A stretch of 64,000 nt of DNA from Paraburkholderia guartelaensis (GTDB taxonomy: Bacteria > Pseudomonadota > Gammaproteobacteria > Burkholderiales > Burkholderiaceae), in contig NZ_SMOD01000021.1 in the NCBI RefSeq assembly GCF_004353905.1, forward strand, positions 62,001-126,000. Direction: 5' to 3'. Both the position numbers and the translations under genes were made by a program. How positions within the stretch are numbered: position 1 is the first letter of the stretch; each line of letters starts with the position of its first letter. Shown here one piece after another: positions 8,701 through 17,501 of the stretch. The notes under the pieces are model-generated. The model saw only the letters and a list, made by a program, of their open reading frames with translations. It did no database searches and was not told the origin of the DNA.

Positions 8701-11298
8701 TTATGCCGCTGCCTGTGATGATTCGAGGAAGTCCTGCGCGAAACGCTGCAGCACGCCGCCTGCTTCGTAGATCGACACTTCCTCGGCCGTATCGAGTCGG
8801 CAGGTGACCGGCACTTCCACGCGCTCGCCGTTGCGGCGCTGAATCACGAGCGTGAGGTCGGCGCGCGGCGTGCGCTCGCCGATCACGTCATAGGTTTCCG
8901 TGCCGTCGATGCCGAGCGTCGTGCGGTTCGTGCCCGCCTTGAACTCCAGCGGCAGCACGCCCATGCCGATCAGGTTCGTGCGGTGAATGCGCTCGAAGCC
9001 TTCCGCTACGATCACTTCCACACCCGCGAGACGCACGCCCTTGGCCGCCCAGTCGCGCGACGAACCCTGGCCGTAGTCCGCACCCGCGATGATGATGAGC
9101 GGCTGCTTGCGTTCCATGTAGGTTTCGATGGCTTCCCACATGCGCGTGACCTTGCCTTCCGGCTCGACGCGCGCCAGCGAGCCCTTCTTCACGGCGCCGT
9201 CCACCACGGCCATCTCGTTGATGAGCGTGGGGTTCGCGAAGGTTGCGCGCTGCGCCGTGAGGTGGTCGCCGCGGTGCGTGGCGTACGAGTTGAAGTCCTC
9301 TTCGGGCAGGCCCATTTTCGCGAGGTACTCGCCCGCTGCGCTGTCCAGCAGGATTGCGTTGGAGGGCGAGAGGTGGTCGGTCGTGATGTTGTCGCCGAGC
9401 ACCGCGAGCGGGCGCATGCCCTTGAGCGTGCGCTCGCCTGCCAGCGCGCCTTCCCAGTACGGCGGGCGGCGGATGTAGGTGCTTTGCGCGCGCCAGTCGT
9501 AGAGCGGATCGGTCGTCTCGCCGCTAGCCGCGGTGGCCGCGAACATCGGTTCGTACACCTTGCGGAACTGCTCGGGTTTCACGCTCTTCGCGACGATGGC
9601 GTCGATCTCTTCGTCGGTCGGCCAGAGGTCCTTGAGGTACACGGGCTTGCCGTCATTGTCCGTGCCGAGCGAGTCCTGTTCGATGTCGAAGCGGATCGTG
9701 CCGGCAATCGCATAGGCCACGACGAGCGGCGGCGAGGCGAGGAACGCCTGCTTTGCATACGGGTGAATGCGGCCGTCGAAGTTGCGGTTGCCCGAGAGCA
9801 CGGCGGTCGCGTACAGGTCGCGATCGATGATTTCCTGCTGGATCTTCGGGTCGAGCGCGCCCGACATGCCGTTACACGTGGTGCATGCAAACGCGACGAT
9901 GCCGAAGCCCAGTTTTTCCAGATCCGGCAGCAGGTCGGCTTCTTCGAGGTAAAGCTCCACGGCCTTCGAGCCCGGAGCCAGCGAGCTTTTCACCCACGGC
10001 TTGCGCGTGAGGCCGCGTGCGTTCGCGTTGCGTGCGAGCAGCGCGGCGGCGATCACGTTGCGCGGGTTGCTCGTGTTCGTGCAACTCGTGATGGCGGCGA
10101 TGATGACCGCGCCGTCGGGCATCTGGCCCGGCGTCTCTTCCCACTTGCCCGCGATGCCGCGCTCGGCGAGAGCGGACGTGGGCAGACGCTTGTGAGGATT
10201 CGACGGGCCGGCCATGTTGCGCACGACGCTCGAAAGATCGAACGTCAGCGTGCGTTCGTACTGCGCGTTGGCGAGCGTATCGGCCCACAGGCCGGCGGTC
10301 TTCGCGTACGTTTCGACGAGTTTGACCTGCTCTTCCTCGCGGCCCGTGAGGCGCAGATAGTCGAGCGTCTGGTTGTCGATGAAGAACATCGCGGCCGTGG
10401 CGCCATACTCGGGCGCCATGTTCGAGATCGTGGCGCGGTCGCCGAGCGTGAGGCTCGATGCGCCTTCTCCACGGAACTCCAGATACGCGCCCACCACCTT
10501 TTCCTTGCGCAGGAATTCGGTGAGGGCGAGCACGATGTCGGTCGCGGTAATGCCGGGCTGGCGCTTGCCAGTCAGCTCCACGCCGACGATATCGGGCAGG
10601 CGCATCCACGAGGCGCGGCCGAGCATGACGTTCTCGGCTTCGAGGCCGCCCACGCCGATGGCGATCACGCCGAGCGCGTCAACGTGCGGCGTGTGGCTGT
10701 CGGTGCCGACGCAGGTGTCGGGGAACGCCACGCCGTCGCGCGCCTGGATCACGGGCGACATTTTCTCCAGATTGATCTGGTGCATGATGCCGTTGCCCGG
10801 AGGGATCACGTCGACGTTCTTGAACGCTTTCTTCGTCCAGTTGATGAAGTCGAAGCGGTCTTCGTTACGGCGGTCTTCGATCGCGCGGTTCTTCTTGAAC
10901 GCGTCCGGATCGAAGCCGCCGCATTCCACGGCGAGCGAGTGGTCGACGATCAACTGCACCGGCACGACCGGATTCACCTTGGCGGGATCGCCGCCCTGGT
11001 CGGCAATGGCGTCGCGCAGGCCGGCGAGATCGACGAGCGCCGTTTGCCCGAGGATGTCGTGGCACACCACGCGCGCCGGGAACCACGGAAAGTCGAGGTC
11101 GCGCTTGCGTTCGATGAGCTGCGTAAGCGATGCGGTGAGCGTGGCCGAGTCGCAGCGGCGCACGAGGTTTTCGGCGAGCACGCGCGAGGTGTACGGCAGC
11201 GTGGCGTAGGCGCCGGGCTGGATGGCCTCGACGGCTTCGCGCGCGTCGAAGTAATCGAGCCGGGTGCCCGGGAGGGACTTGCGGTAGGCGGTATTCAC
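8701..11298 (-). CDS. acnD: Fe/S-dependent 2-methylisocitrate dehydratase AcnD
   Basis: An aconitase-like enzyme of the methylcitrate cycle that dehydrates 2-methylcitrate to trans-2-methylaconitate. Aconitase motifs are clear: the cluster cysteines in ITSCTNTSNP and in FACTTCNGMSG, GTDSHTPHVDALGV, and C-terminal ADYGQGSSRDWAAKG. I chose the GTG at 11298 (VNTAYRKSLPGTRLDYFD) because it matches the family N-terminus and gives 865 residues. The same frame continues to an ATG at 11370, which has a GGAGG only 2 nt before it and would add 24 unmatched residues. It lies 84 nt after prpC in the prp operon. Confidence 0.96.
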   Translation of the reverse strand: MNTAYRKSLPGTRLDYFDAREAVEAIQPGAYATLPYTSRVLAENLVRRCDSATLTASLTQLIERKRDLDFPWFPARVVCHDILGQTALVDLAGLRDAIADQGGDPAKVNPVVPVQLIVDHSLAVECGGFDPDAFKKNRAIEDRRNEDRFDFINWTKKAFKNVDVIPPGNGIMHQINLEKMSPVIQARDGVAFPDTCVGTDSHTPHVDALGVIAIGVGGLEAENVMLGRASWMRLPDIVGVELTGKRQPGITATDIVLALTEFLRKEKVVGAYLEFRGEGASSLTLGDRATISNMAPEYGATAAMFFIDNQTLDYLRLTGREEEQVKLVETYAKTAGLWADTLANAQYERTLTFDLSSVVRNMAGPSNPHKRLPTSALAERGIAGKWEETPGQMPDGAVIIAAITSCTNTSNPRNVIAAALLARNANARGLTRKPWVKSSLAPGSKAVELYLEEADLLPDLEKLGFGIVAFACTTCNGMSGALDPKIQQEIIDRDLYATAVLSGNRNFDGRIHPYAKQAFLASPPLVVAYAIAGTIRFDIEQDSLGTDNDGKPVYLKDLWPTDEEIDAIVAKSVKPEQFRKVYEPMFAATAASGETTDPLYDWRAQSTYIRRPPYWEGALAGERTLKGMRPLAVLGDNITTDHLSPSNAILLDSAAGEYLAKMGLPEEDFNSYATHRGDHLTAQRATFANPTLINEMAVVDGAVKKGSLARVEPEGKVTRMWEAIETYMERKQPLIIIAGADYGQGSSRDWAAKGVRLAGVEVIVAEGFERIHRTNLIGMGVLPLEFKAGTNRTTLGIDGTETYDVIGERTPRADLTLVIQRRNGERVEVPVTCRLDTAEEVSIYEAGGVLQRFAQDFLESSQAAA

Positions 11299-11382
11299 GG
11301 CTTGGGGACCAAATGTGTTGTAAGCGGCGGTGCGCGGGATCGAAGGCGATGTCGTCACGCTACGACGCATCGCCTCCGGCGA

Positions 11383-12549
11383 TTAGCGCTTGCTGATCGG
11401 CGTGAACTTCAGATTCTCCGGACCCGTGTAATTCGCGCTCGGGCGGATGATCTTGTTGTCGATGCGCTGCTCGATGATGTGCGCGCTCCAGCCTGCCGTG
11501 CGCGCGATCACGAAGATCGGCGTGAACATGGCGGTCGGCACGCCCATCATGTGATACGACACGGCGCTGAACCAGTCGAGGTTCGGGAACATCTTCTTCA
11601 CTTCCCACATCGTCGATTCGAGGCGCTCGGCGATGTCGAACAGCTTCATGTTCGACTGCTCCTTCGAGAGCTTCTTCGCGATTTCCTTGATGACCTTGTT
11701 GCGCGGGTCCGAGATCGTGTACACCGGGTGGCCGAAGCCGATCACGACTTCCTTTTTCTCCACGCGCGCGCGGATATCGGCTTCTGCGTCGTCGGCGTTT
11801 TCGTAGCGCGACTGGATCTCGAACGCGACTTCATTCGCGCCGCCGTGCTTCGGACCGCGCAGCGCGCCGATCGCGCCCGTGATGGCCGAGTAGATGTCCG
11901 AGCCCGTGCCCGCGATCACGCGGCCGGTAAACGTCGAGGCGTTGAACTCGTGCTCGGCGTACAGGTTGAGCGACACGTGCATCGCGTCCACCCACGACTT
12001 CGACGGCGCGCGGCCGTGCAGCAGGTGCAGGAAGTGGCCGCCGATCGAGTCGTCGTCCGTTTCGACTTCGATGCGCTTGCCGTTGTGCGAAAAGTGATAC
12101 CAGTACAGCAGCATCGAGCCGAGCGAGGCCATCAGGCGGTCGGCGATATCGCGCGCGCCCGGCAGGTTGTGGTCGTCCTTCTCGGGCAGCACGGTGCCGA
12201 GAATCGAGACGCCGGTGCGCATCACGTCCATCGGGTGCGCCGAGGCGGGCACGGCTTCGAGGGCCGTCTTCACGTTGGCGGGCAGGCCGCGCAGCGCCTT
12301 GAGCTTCGCCTTGTAGCCGGCCAGTTCGGCGGTGTTCGGCAGCTTGCCGTGCACGAGCAGGTACGCGACTTCTTCGAATTCGCACGCGGTGGCGAGGTCG
12401 AGAATGTCATAGCCGCGATAGTGCAGGTCGTTGCCGGTGCGGCCCACGGTGCACAGCGCCGTGTTGCCCGCTGCTACGCCCGAAAGCGCAACGGACTTCT
12501 TCGGCTTGAAACCGCCTGCGGCCGGCGTGGTGTTTTCTGCTTCGCTCAT
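11383..12549 (-). CDS. prpC: 2-methylcitrate synthase
   Basis: Condenses propionyl-CoA with oxaloacetate to 2-methylcitrate, the entry step of the methylcitrate cycle. It is a 388-residue citrate-synthase-fold protein. Active-site blocks are visible: KHGGANEVAFE, GFGHPVYTISDPR and WFSAVSYHMMGVP, with conserved His and Asp residues. The N-terminal LSGVAAGNTALCTVG and LHYRGYDILDLA are typical of PrpC and related short citrate synthases. The ATG at 12549 has a GAGAGGAAG ribosome binding site. It is the second gene of the operon, 49 nt after prpB. The operon context separates it from housekeeping citrate synthase. Confidence 0.97.
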   Translation of the reverse strand: MSEAENTTPAAGGFKPKKSVALSGVAAGNTALCTVGRTGNDLHYRGYDILDLATACEFEEVAYLLVHGKLPNTAELAGYKAKLKALRGLPANVKTALEAVPASAHPMDVMRTGVSILGTVLPEKDDHNLPGARDIADRLMASLGSMLLYWYHFSHNGKRIEVETDDDSIGGHFLHLLHGRAPSKSWVDAMHVSLNLYAEHEFNASTFTGRVIAGTGSDIYSAITGAIGALRGPKHGGANEVAFEIQSRYENADDAEADIRARVEKKEVVIGFGHPVYTISDPRNKVIKEIAKKLSKEQSNMKLFDIAERLESTMWEVKKMFPNLDWFSAVSYHMMGVPTAMFTPIFVIARTAGWSAHIIEQRIDNKIIRPSANYTGPENLKFTPISKR

Positions 12550-12598
12550 GGTGTCTTCCTCTCTCCAGGTATCTGTGAACTATATGTAGTGGGCGGAT

Positions 12599-13489
12599 TT
12601 ACTTCTTCGCGGCAAAGAGCGCGTCGAGCTTGTCTTCGTAAGCGTGGTAACCGAGGTAGCGGTAGAGGTCTTCGCGCGACTGCATCGTCGAGACGGCGGC
12701 CTTTTGCGTACCGTCGCGCTTGACGGTCTCGTAGAAGTTCAGCGCGGCGGCGTTCATCGCACGATACGCGCCGCAGCAGTAGAGCGCGATATCCACGTTC
12801 GCGCTTTTCAGTTCTTCGGTCGTGAAGAACGGCGTCGAGCCGAACTCCGTGAGGTTGGCGAGAATCGGCACCTTCACGGCGGCGCGGAAACGGCGGTAGT
12901 CGTCGAGCGACTTCATCGCTTCGGGGAAGATCATGTCCGCGCCCGCTTCCACGTAGGCCACGGCGCGCTCGATCGCGGCGTCGATGCCTTCCACGGCGGC
13001 CGCGTCGGTGCGGGCCATGATGACGAAGCCGTCGTCGGTGCGCGCGTCCACGGCGGCCTTCACGCGGTCCACCATCTCGTCGGTTCCCACGACTTCCTTG
13101 TTCGGGCGATGGCCGCAGCGCTTCTGACCCACCTGGTCCTCGAGGTGGACGGCTGCCACGCCCGCCTTGATGAACGACTTGATCGTGCGCGCGATATTGA
13201 ATGCGCCGCCCCAGCCGGTGTCGATGTCGACCATCAGCGGAATGTCCACGGCGTCGGTGATGCGGCGGGCGTCGATCAGCACGTCGTCCATGGTGCTGAT
13301 GCCGAGGTCCGGTACGCCGAGCGAGTTGGCGGCCACGCCGCCGCCCGAAAGATAGACGGCCTTGAAGCCGGTCGCCTGTGCGAGCTTGGCCGCATACGCG
13401 GTGATGGCGCCGACGACTTGCAGCGGTTGTTCGGCGGCCACGGCGGCGCGGAATTTCGCGCCGGCGCTTGCGGGGGTTTTGTTGTTCAT
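12599..13489 (-). CDS. prpB: 2-methylisocitrate lyase
   Basis: Cleaves 2-methylisocitrate to pyruvate and succinate, the last step of the methylcitrate cycle. The 296-residue protein belongs to the isocitrate lyase/PEP mutase superfamily. Visible motifs include the active-site loop VGQKRCGHRPNKEVVG with its catalytic Cys, VDIDTGWGG and VHLEDQ for metal and substrate binding, and IMARTDA. The ATG at 13489 is preceded by GGAG; an in-frame TTG 15 nt upstream overlaps that ribosome binding site and was rejected. It is the first gene of the operon, and a sigma-54-type promoter ends about 35 nt upstream. Confidence 0.97.
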   Translation of the reverse strand: MNNKTPASAGAKFRAAVAAEQPLQVVGAITAYAAKLAQATGFKAVYLSGGGVAANSLGVPDLGISTMDDVLIDARRITDAVDIPLMVDIDTGWGGAFNIARTIKSFIKAGVAAVHLEDQVGQKRCGHRPNKEVVGTDEMVDRVKAAVDARTDDGFVIMARTDAAAVEGIDAAIERAVAYVEAGADMIFPEAMKSLDDYRRFRAAVKVPILANLTEFGSTPFFTTEELKSANVDIALYCCGAYRAMNAAALNFYETVKRDGTQKAAVSTMQSREDLYRYLGYHAYEDKLDALFAAKK

Positions 13490-13523
13490 GCGGGATGTCT
13501 CCAATTGAATCGCCGCCTCATAT

Positions 13524-13539
13524 TGCAGATAGCGTGCCA
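13524..13539 (-). promoter_or_regulatory. Sigma-54 (-24/-12) promoter of the prp operon
   Basis: On the minus strand the sequence TGGCACGCTATCTGCA matches the sigma-54 consensus TGGCAC-N5-TTGCA except for one base; the invariant GG and GC pairs have the required spacing. It points at prpB, placing transcription start roughly 25 nt before the ATG. This fits the neighbouring prpR, which encodes a sigma-54 activator. Confidence 0.85.
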
Positions 13540-13604
13540 GCTCCGCGCAACGAGACTAACGCGTTGATTTTGCGCCGGAATCGCATGTGCCGGTTACGGA
13601 CCCT

Positions 13605-13642
13605 GATTTCCATGGTGAAATCACGATTTCAAAAATGAAATC
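13605..13642. promoter_or_regulatory. Two tandem inverted repeats GATTTC-N6-GAAATC, likely PrpR operator
   Basis: Two perfect copies of GATTTC-N6-GAAATC lie at 13605-13622 and 13625-13642, 20 bp centre to centre and so on the same face of the helix. They sit between divergent prpR and prpB, about 70-120 bp upstream of the sigma-54 promoter, where enhancer sites for a sigma-54 activator are expected. Binding by PrpR is inferred. Confidence 0.78.
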
Positions 13643-13725
13643 GGCGCGCGATAATGCGACATCGGGCTGACGGCCGGCTTTCGGCTGCTCCGGCCCTCGA
13701 CGTCATGACCGTATCGTTGGACATC

Positions 13726-15759
13726 ATGAACCGCTTTCCCGCTCCCGCTTCCTCCGCCATGCGCCCGCGTGTGTGGGCCATGGGCATCAGCCGCCTGCGC
13801 GATCTGTTTCGCGACATTGCCCGCGAATACGACGAACTCGCGGACCTGCGCGTGGTGCCGCGCGGCTTCGAGGAGGCGGTGGCCGAAATCGCCGCTGCGG
13901 GGCCCAACCAGCGGCCCGATGTGGTGGTGGCGGCGGGCTCGAACGGCACCTATCTGAAAGCGCGTATCGACCTGCCCGTGGTGCTCGTGCAGCCCACCGG
14001 CTTCGACGTGATGCAGGCGCTCGCCCGCGCGCGGCGCGAGGCCGATCTCGTCGCGCTCGTCACCTACGGCGAGACGCCCGTGGAGGTGAGGCGCTTTGCG
14101 AGCGCCTATGGCATCGACGTGGTGTTCGGCCAGTACCGCACGGTCCAGGACGCCGAGGCCTGCGTGCTCGACCTGCGCGACCGCGGCGTGGGCGCGGTCG
14201 TGGGGCCGGGCCTCGTCAACGATCTCGCGGCCCGGCTCGGGCTCGTGCCGTTTTTCGTCTACTCGCGGCCTTCGGTGCGCGCGGCTTTCGACAATGCGCT
14301 GGATCTCGTGCAAGCCACCTGGCGCGAAACGCAGCGCCGCCAGCGCCTCGACAGCGTGCTGCAACATCTGCGCGATGGCGTGGTCGCGCTCGACGCACGC
14401 GGCCGCGTGGAGGCCATCAATCAGCGCCTCGCCGCCGTGCTCGGCATCGATCCGGCGGCGGCCGCGGGCCAGTCGCTCGCGGCACTCGCGCCCGACATCG
14501 CGTTCGCGCTGCCCGAGGCCGACGGCGAATCGCTCGAGACGGTGCGCGGCGTGAGCTATGTCGTGCACCGCGGTCCGCTCGTCGACAACGGCGTGACGAC
14601 GGGCGCTGTGCTCACGTTCCAGGAGTCGCGCGCGGTGGAACGGCTCGACCGCACGCTGCGCTCGCGTCAGCGCACGCAGCAGTTCGTCGCGCGCTACCGG
14701 CTGGACGACCTGAGCGGCGCGACGCCTGGCATCGAGCGCGTGCGTCAGCTCGCGCGGCGCTATGCGAAGTCGGACGCCACCGTGCTGATCCGCGGCGAAA
14801 GCGGCACCGGAAAGGAGATGATCGCGCAGGGCATTCATCGCGAAAGCCCGCGGCGCGACTTTCCGTTCGTCGCCATGAATTGCGGCGCGTTTCCCGAGGC
14901 GCTGCTGGAGAGCGAACTGTTCGGCTACGAGGAGGGCGCATTCACGGGGGCGCGGCGCGGCGGCAAGGTGGGGCTCATCGAGGCCGCGCACCGCGGCACG
15001 CTGTTTCTCGATGAAATCGGCGAGATGCCGCTGCCGTTGCAGAGCCGCCTGCTGCGCGTGCTGCAGGAGCGCGAGGTGGTGCGCCTCGGCGCCACGGAGC
15101 CCACGCGCGTGGACGTGCGTGTGGTTGCCGCCACGCACCGCGCACTCACCGAGCAGATCGAAGCGGGCGAGTTTCGCGCGGATCTCTTCTATCGCCTCAA
15201 TATTCTCAATCTCGCCATTCCGCCGTTGCGCGAGCGCGGCGCCGATATCGCGCTGCTGGCGGCAGAGCTGTTGTTCCAGGCCTCGCGCCGCGAGCCGCGC
15301 GTGGCCGTGCGCATCCGCACGCCCGAAGATGCGGCGCGCACGCTCGCACTGGTCAGCGGCGCGCTCGCGCGGCACGCATGGCCCGGCAACGTGCGCGAGC
15401 TGCAGAACGTGGTCGAGCGGATGGTGGTGGAGCTGGCCGATTCGGAAGAGGACGTGCTGACGCCGGACGTGCTGCGCTCCATCGCACCGGAGGTGTTCGA
15501 GTCGCGCCGCGCTGCGAGTGGCGCCGCAGCGACGGCAGGTGAAGGCGCGCTCACCTTGCGCGAGCGCAGCCTCAACACCGAAGCCGATGAAATCCGTGCC
15601 GCGCTCGACGCCTGCAACGGCGATCGCGACCGTGCGTGCGAGATGCTCGGCATCAGCAAGACGACGCTGTGGCGGCGTCTTTCCGCCGCAAAGGGCAAGC
15701 GCGGCGGCGCGGTAGGTGAGGGAACCGTGGCCACGCCTCGTAAGACGCCGCGAGCCTGA
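13726..15759 (+). CDS. prpR: Propionate catabolism sigma-54-dependent activator PrpR
   Basis: Transcriptional activator of the prp operon, expected to sense 2-methylcitrate. Domains in order: PrpR_N sensor (about residues 12-190), a PAS-like segment starting with LDSVLQHLRDGVVALD (about 205-310), a sigma-54 AAA+ domain with Walker A GESGTGKE and the sigma-54 contact loop GAFTGARRGG (about 330-560), and a C-terminal Fis-type helix-turn-helix (ISKTTLWRRL). The start is uncertain: in-frame ATGs occur at 13654, 13705, 13726 and 13759, none with a clear ribosome binding site. I chose 13726 because it leaves room for a promoter after the operator repeats and keeps the sensor domain intact. Confidence 0.94.
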   Translation: MNRFPAPASSAMRPRVWAMGISRLRDLFRDIAREYDELADLRVVPRGFEEAVAEIAAAGPNQRPDVVVAAGSNGTYLKARIDLPVVLVQPTGFDVMQALARARREADLVALVTYGETPVEVRRFASAYGIDVVFGQYRTVQDAEACVLDLRDRGVGAVVGPGLVNDLAARLGLVPFFVYSRPSVRAAFDNALDLVQATWRETQRRQRLDSVLQHLRDGVVALDARGRVEAINQRLAAVLGIDPAAAAGQSLAALAPDIAFALPEADGESLETVRGVSYVVHRGPLVDNGVTTGAVLTFQESRAVERLDRTLRSRQRTQQFVARYRLDDLSGATPGIERVRQLARRYAKSDATVLIRGESGTGKEMIAQGIHRESPRRDFPFVAMNCGAFPEALLESELFGYEEGAFTGARRGGKVGLIEAAHRGTLFLDEIGEMPLPLQSRLLRVLQEREVVRLGATEPTRVDVRVVAATHRALTEQIEAGEFRADLFYRLNILNLAIPPLRERGADIALLAAELLFQASRREPRVAVRIRTPEDAARTLALVSGALARHAWPGNVRELQNVVERMVVELADSEEDVLTPDVLRSIAPEVFESRRAASGAAATAGEGALTLRERSLNTEADEIRAALDACNGDRDRACEMLGISKTTLWRRLSAAKGKRGGAVGEGTVATPRKTPRA

Positions 15760-15766
15760 ATCGCGC

Positions 15767-16159
15767 CTAGTTCTTAAGGGCGTTGAGCAGCGGCGCCACC
15801 GTCCCGTGCAAGTGCAGGATTTCGGGGCTCGCCTGCAACAACGCCTGATATCGCTCGTAGAACTCCGCCGATTCCTCGCCGGAAAAGAGCGCGGCCACAC
15901 CCTGCGCCGCACCGATGCGATCGTCGGGAGTTGCGTCCTTGGCGTCGAGCGTTTCGTCGACGTTGGCGATCACCGTCGAGAGCGGCATGAGCCAGCGAAA
16001 CCCCGAGCCGTTGATGAGCACCTGCAGGAAGGCCGCCGGCGTGACCGGTCCGAACTCGCGTTCGTAGTCCCTGCGCTCGTGGTCGAGAATCGCCTTGTGC
16101 AGCGTGAGCAGGGGCTTGCGCACGGTCGAGAGGAATTCAATCGCGCTTTGTTCGTTCAT
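15767..16159 (-). CDS. Conserved hypothetical protein, 130 residues
   Basis: I do not recognise the function. The protein is soluble, acidic and predicted mostly helical, without signal peptide or membrane segments. It starts MNEQSAIEFLSTVRKPLLTLHK and contains GSGFRWLMPLSTVIANVDETLD in the middle. An AAGGAG ribosome binding site lies 7-8 nt before the ATG, and the composition is protein-like, so it is very likely a real gene. It converges with prpR with only 7 nt between the stops and is probably its own transcription unit. Confidence 0.8.
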   Translation of the reverse strand: MNEQSAIEFLSTVRKPLLTLHKAILDHERRDYEREFGPVTPAAFLQVLINGSGFRWLMPLSTVIANVDETLDAKDATPDDRIGAAQGVAALFSGEESAEFYERYQALLQASPEILHLHGTVAPLLNALKN

Positions 16160-16322
16160 CGTGCGGCTCCTTGGGTAGCGCGAACGGTTCGCGCGGATAT
16201 GCGGACGATGTTAGCGCAATGGCCGGCCGCACGCGGGTAAGCGGTAGCTGGGCGCTGCGGCGCTACACTCTGCCGGACCGCGAAACCGCGATGCCCACGC
16301 CGACCACCCCGAGAACGCTTCG

Positions 16323-16943
16323 ATGACGATGACGATCCTGCCACTGCACCGCGACGACCTGCCGCTCGACACCGCCGAGCTGGCGCGCTTCATGGTCGGC
16401 AAATATATCGTGCGCGACATGGCGCGCGGGCGCATGGTGGGGCGGCTCGTCGAAGTCGAAGCGTATCCCGTGGGCGACTCCACGAGCTACGCCTACATCG
16501 GACGTCGTCCCTATAACGCCGCGATGTTCCTCGAGCGCGGTCATGCCCATGTGCGGCTGACCTACGGTAGCGCCTGGATGTTCAACATGTCGAGCGAAGC
16601 CGTGGATGTGGGCGCGGGCATCCTGTTTCGCGCGCTGGAGCCGCTCGAAGGCATCGGCGCGATGGAGGCCCTGCGCCCCGGTGTCCCGCTGCGCGATCTC
16701 GCGCGTGGGCCGGGTCGTCTCTCACAGGCGTTCGGCATTGCGGCGCCCTTTGACGGCGTGGACCTGTGTCGCGGACACGGACTCTGGATCGGCCGCGTGG
16801 ACGAACCCGAGCGGCCCGTGGGCGTGACGACGCGCATCGGGCTCTCGCGGGAGATGGACCGGCCGCTGCGTTTCTACGAACTGGGCAGCCGGTTCGTGAG
16901 CGGCCCGCGCAAGCTGCTGGACGGCAGCGTCGCCCCGGTGTGA
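16323..16943 (+). CDS. DNA-3-methyladenine glycosylase, Mpg/AAG family
   Basis: A 206-residue base-excision-repair glycosylase that should remove alkylated purines. The catalytic Glu and the intercalating Tyr are visible in LVEVEAY (residues about 40-46), and the base-binding Asn is in FNMSSEA. LARGPGRLSQAFGI is the conserved Gly-Pro-Gly block. The region equivalent to the AHSRGG stretch of characterised enzymes reads TSYAYIG, so the usual active-site His is replaced by an aromatic residue; this suggests a divergent subgroup. An alternative ATG lies two codons downstream. It is a single-gene unit. Confidence 0.88.
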   Translation: MTMTILPLHRDDLPLDTAELARFMVGKYIVRDMARGRMVGRLVEVEAYPVGDSTSYAYIGRRPYNAAMFLERGHAHVRLTYGSAWMFNMSSEAVDVGAGILFRALEPLEGIGAMEALRPGVPLRDLARGPGRLSQAFGIAAPFDGVDLCRGHGLWIGRVDEPERPVGVTTRIGLSREMDRPLRFYELGSRFVSGPRKLLDGSVAPV

Positions 16944-17159
16944 CTGGCTCGAGCGCTTCGGCGGAATCCGCGGGAAGTGCCGCGCTGCAAGGCGCTCGCG
17001 GGGCATCCCATGCGCGCGGCATTGTTGCTTTGGTTGAAAGTGTATTTTCCCAAATTAAGGGTTTCCCCTGGTCTCTTGTCTCAATAAACTGAAATCACTG
17101 GTTCGGCGGTGCAAGCAGACACCGCCGCCGGCATAAAACAAGTGATGGAGGTAATGATC

Positions 17160-17501
17160 ATGAAGTCCCGTACCCTGATTCAAGCTGCATTCGTCGCCGC
17201 CCTCGTCGCCGCTCCGGCCCTTTCGTTTGCCCAGGTGCAAGGCAACGGCCCGGTGACGCGCGCCGAAGTGAAGTCCGAATTGATCCAGCTCGAGAAGGCC
17301 GGCTACAACCCGGCTACCGCTAACGACGCCACGTACCCGAGCGACATCCAGGCTGCCGAAGCCCGCGTGAGCCAGCAGCAAGGCCTGGCGCAAGCGCCGG
17401 CAGCCGAAACGAGCGGCTATGGCCCCTCGACTTCGGGTTCGGCGCAGTCGGGCCAGCCGGCCACGGTGCGCCCGTCGCAGTCGGTGTACTTCGGCAACTA
17501 A
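17160..17501 (+). CDS. DUF4148 secreted protein
   Basis: A 113-residue exported protein of the DUF4148 family, common in many copies in Burkholderia-type genomes; the function is unknown. A signal peptide is clear (MKSRTLIQAAFVAALVAAPA, cleavage near FAQ). The family core is ELIQLEKAGYNPATAND followed by YPSDIQAAEARV. The tail is low complexity, rich in Gly, Ser and Pro, and ends SVYFGN. The ATG at 17160 lies 8 nt after GGAGG; another ATG two codons earlier is too close to it. A related protein is encoded at 63447-63770. Confidence 0.9.
   Translation: MKSRTLIQAAFVAALVAAPALSFAQVQGNGPVTRAEVKSELIQLEKAGYNPATANDATYPSDIQAAEARVSQQQGLAQAPAAETSGYGPSTSGSAQSGQPATVRPSQSVYFGN

Noticed and set aside
8983..12723. 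A very long open frame antisense to acnD and prpC
   Set aside because: It is a GC-rich shadow of the sense genes: Arg/His/Ala/Val-rich translation, no ribosome binding site and no recognisable domain.
13490..13504. TTG start for prpB
   Set aside because: It overlaps the Shine-Dalgarno GGAG used by the ATG at 13489 and adds only five unmatched residues.
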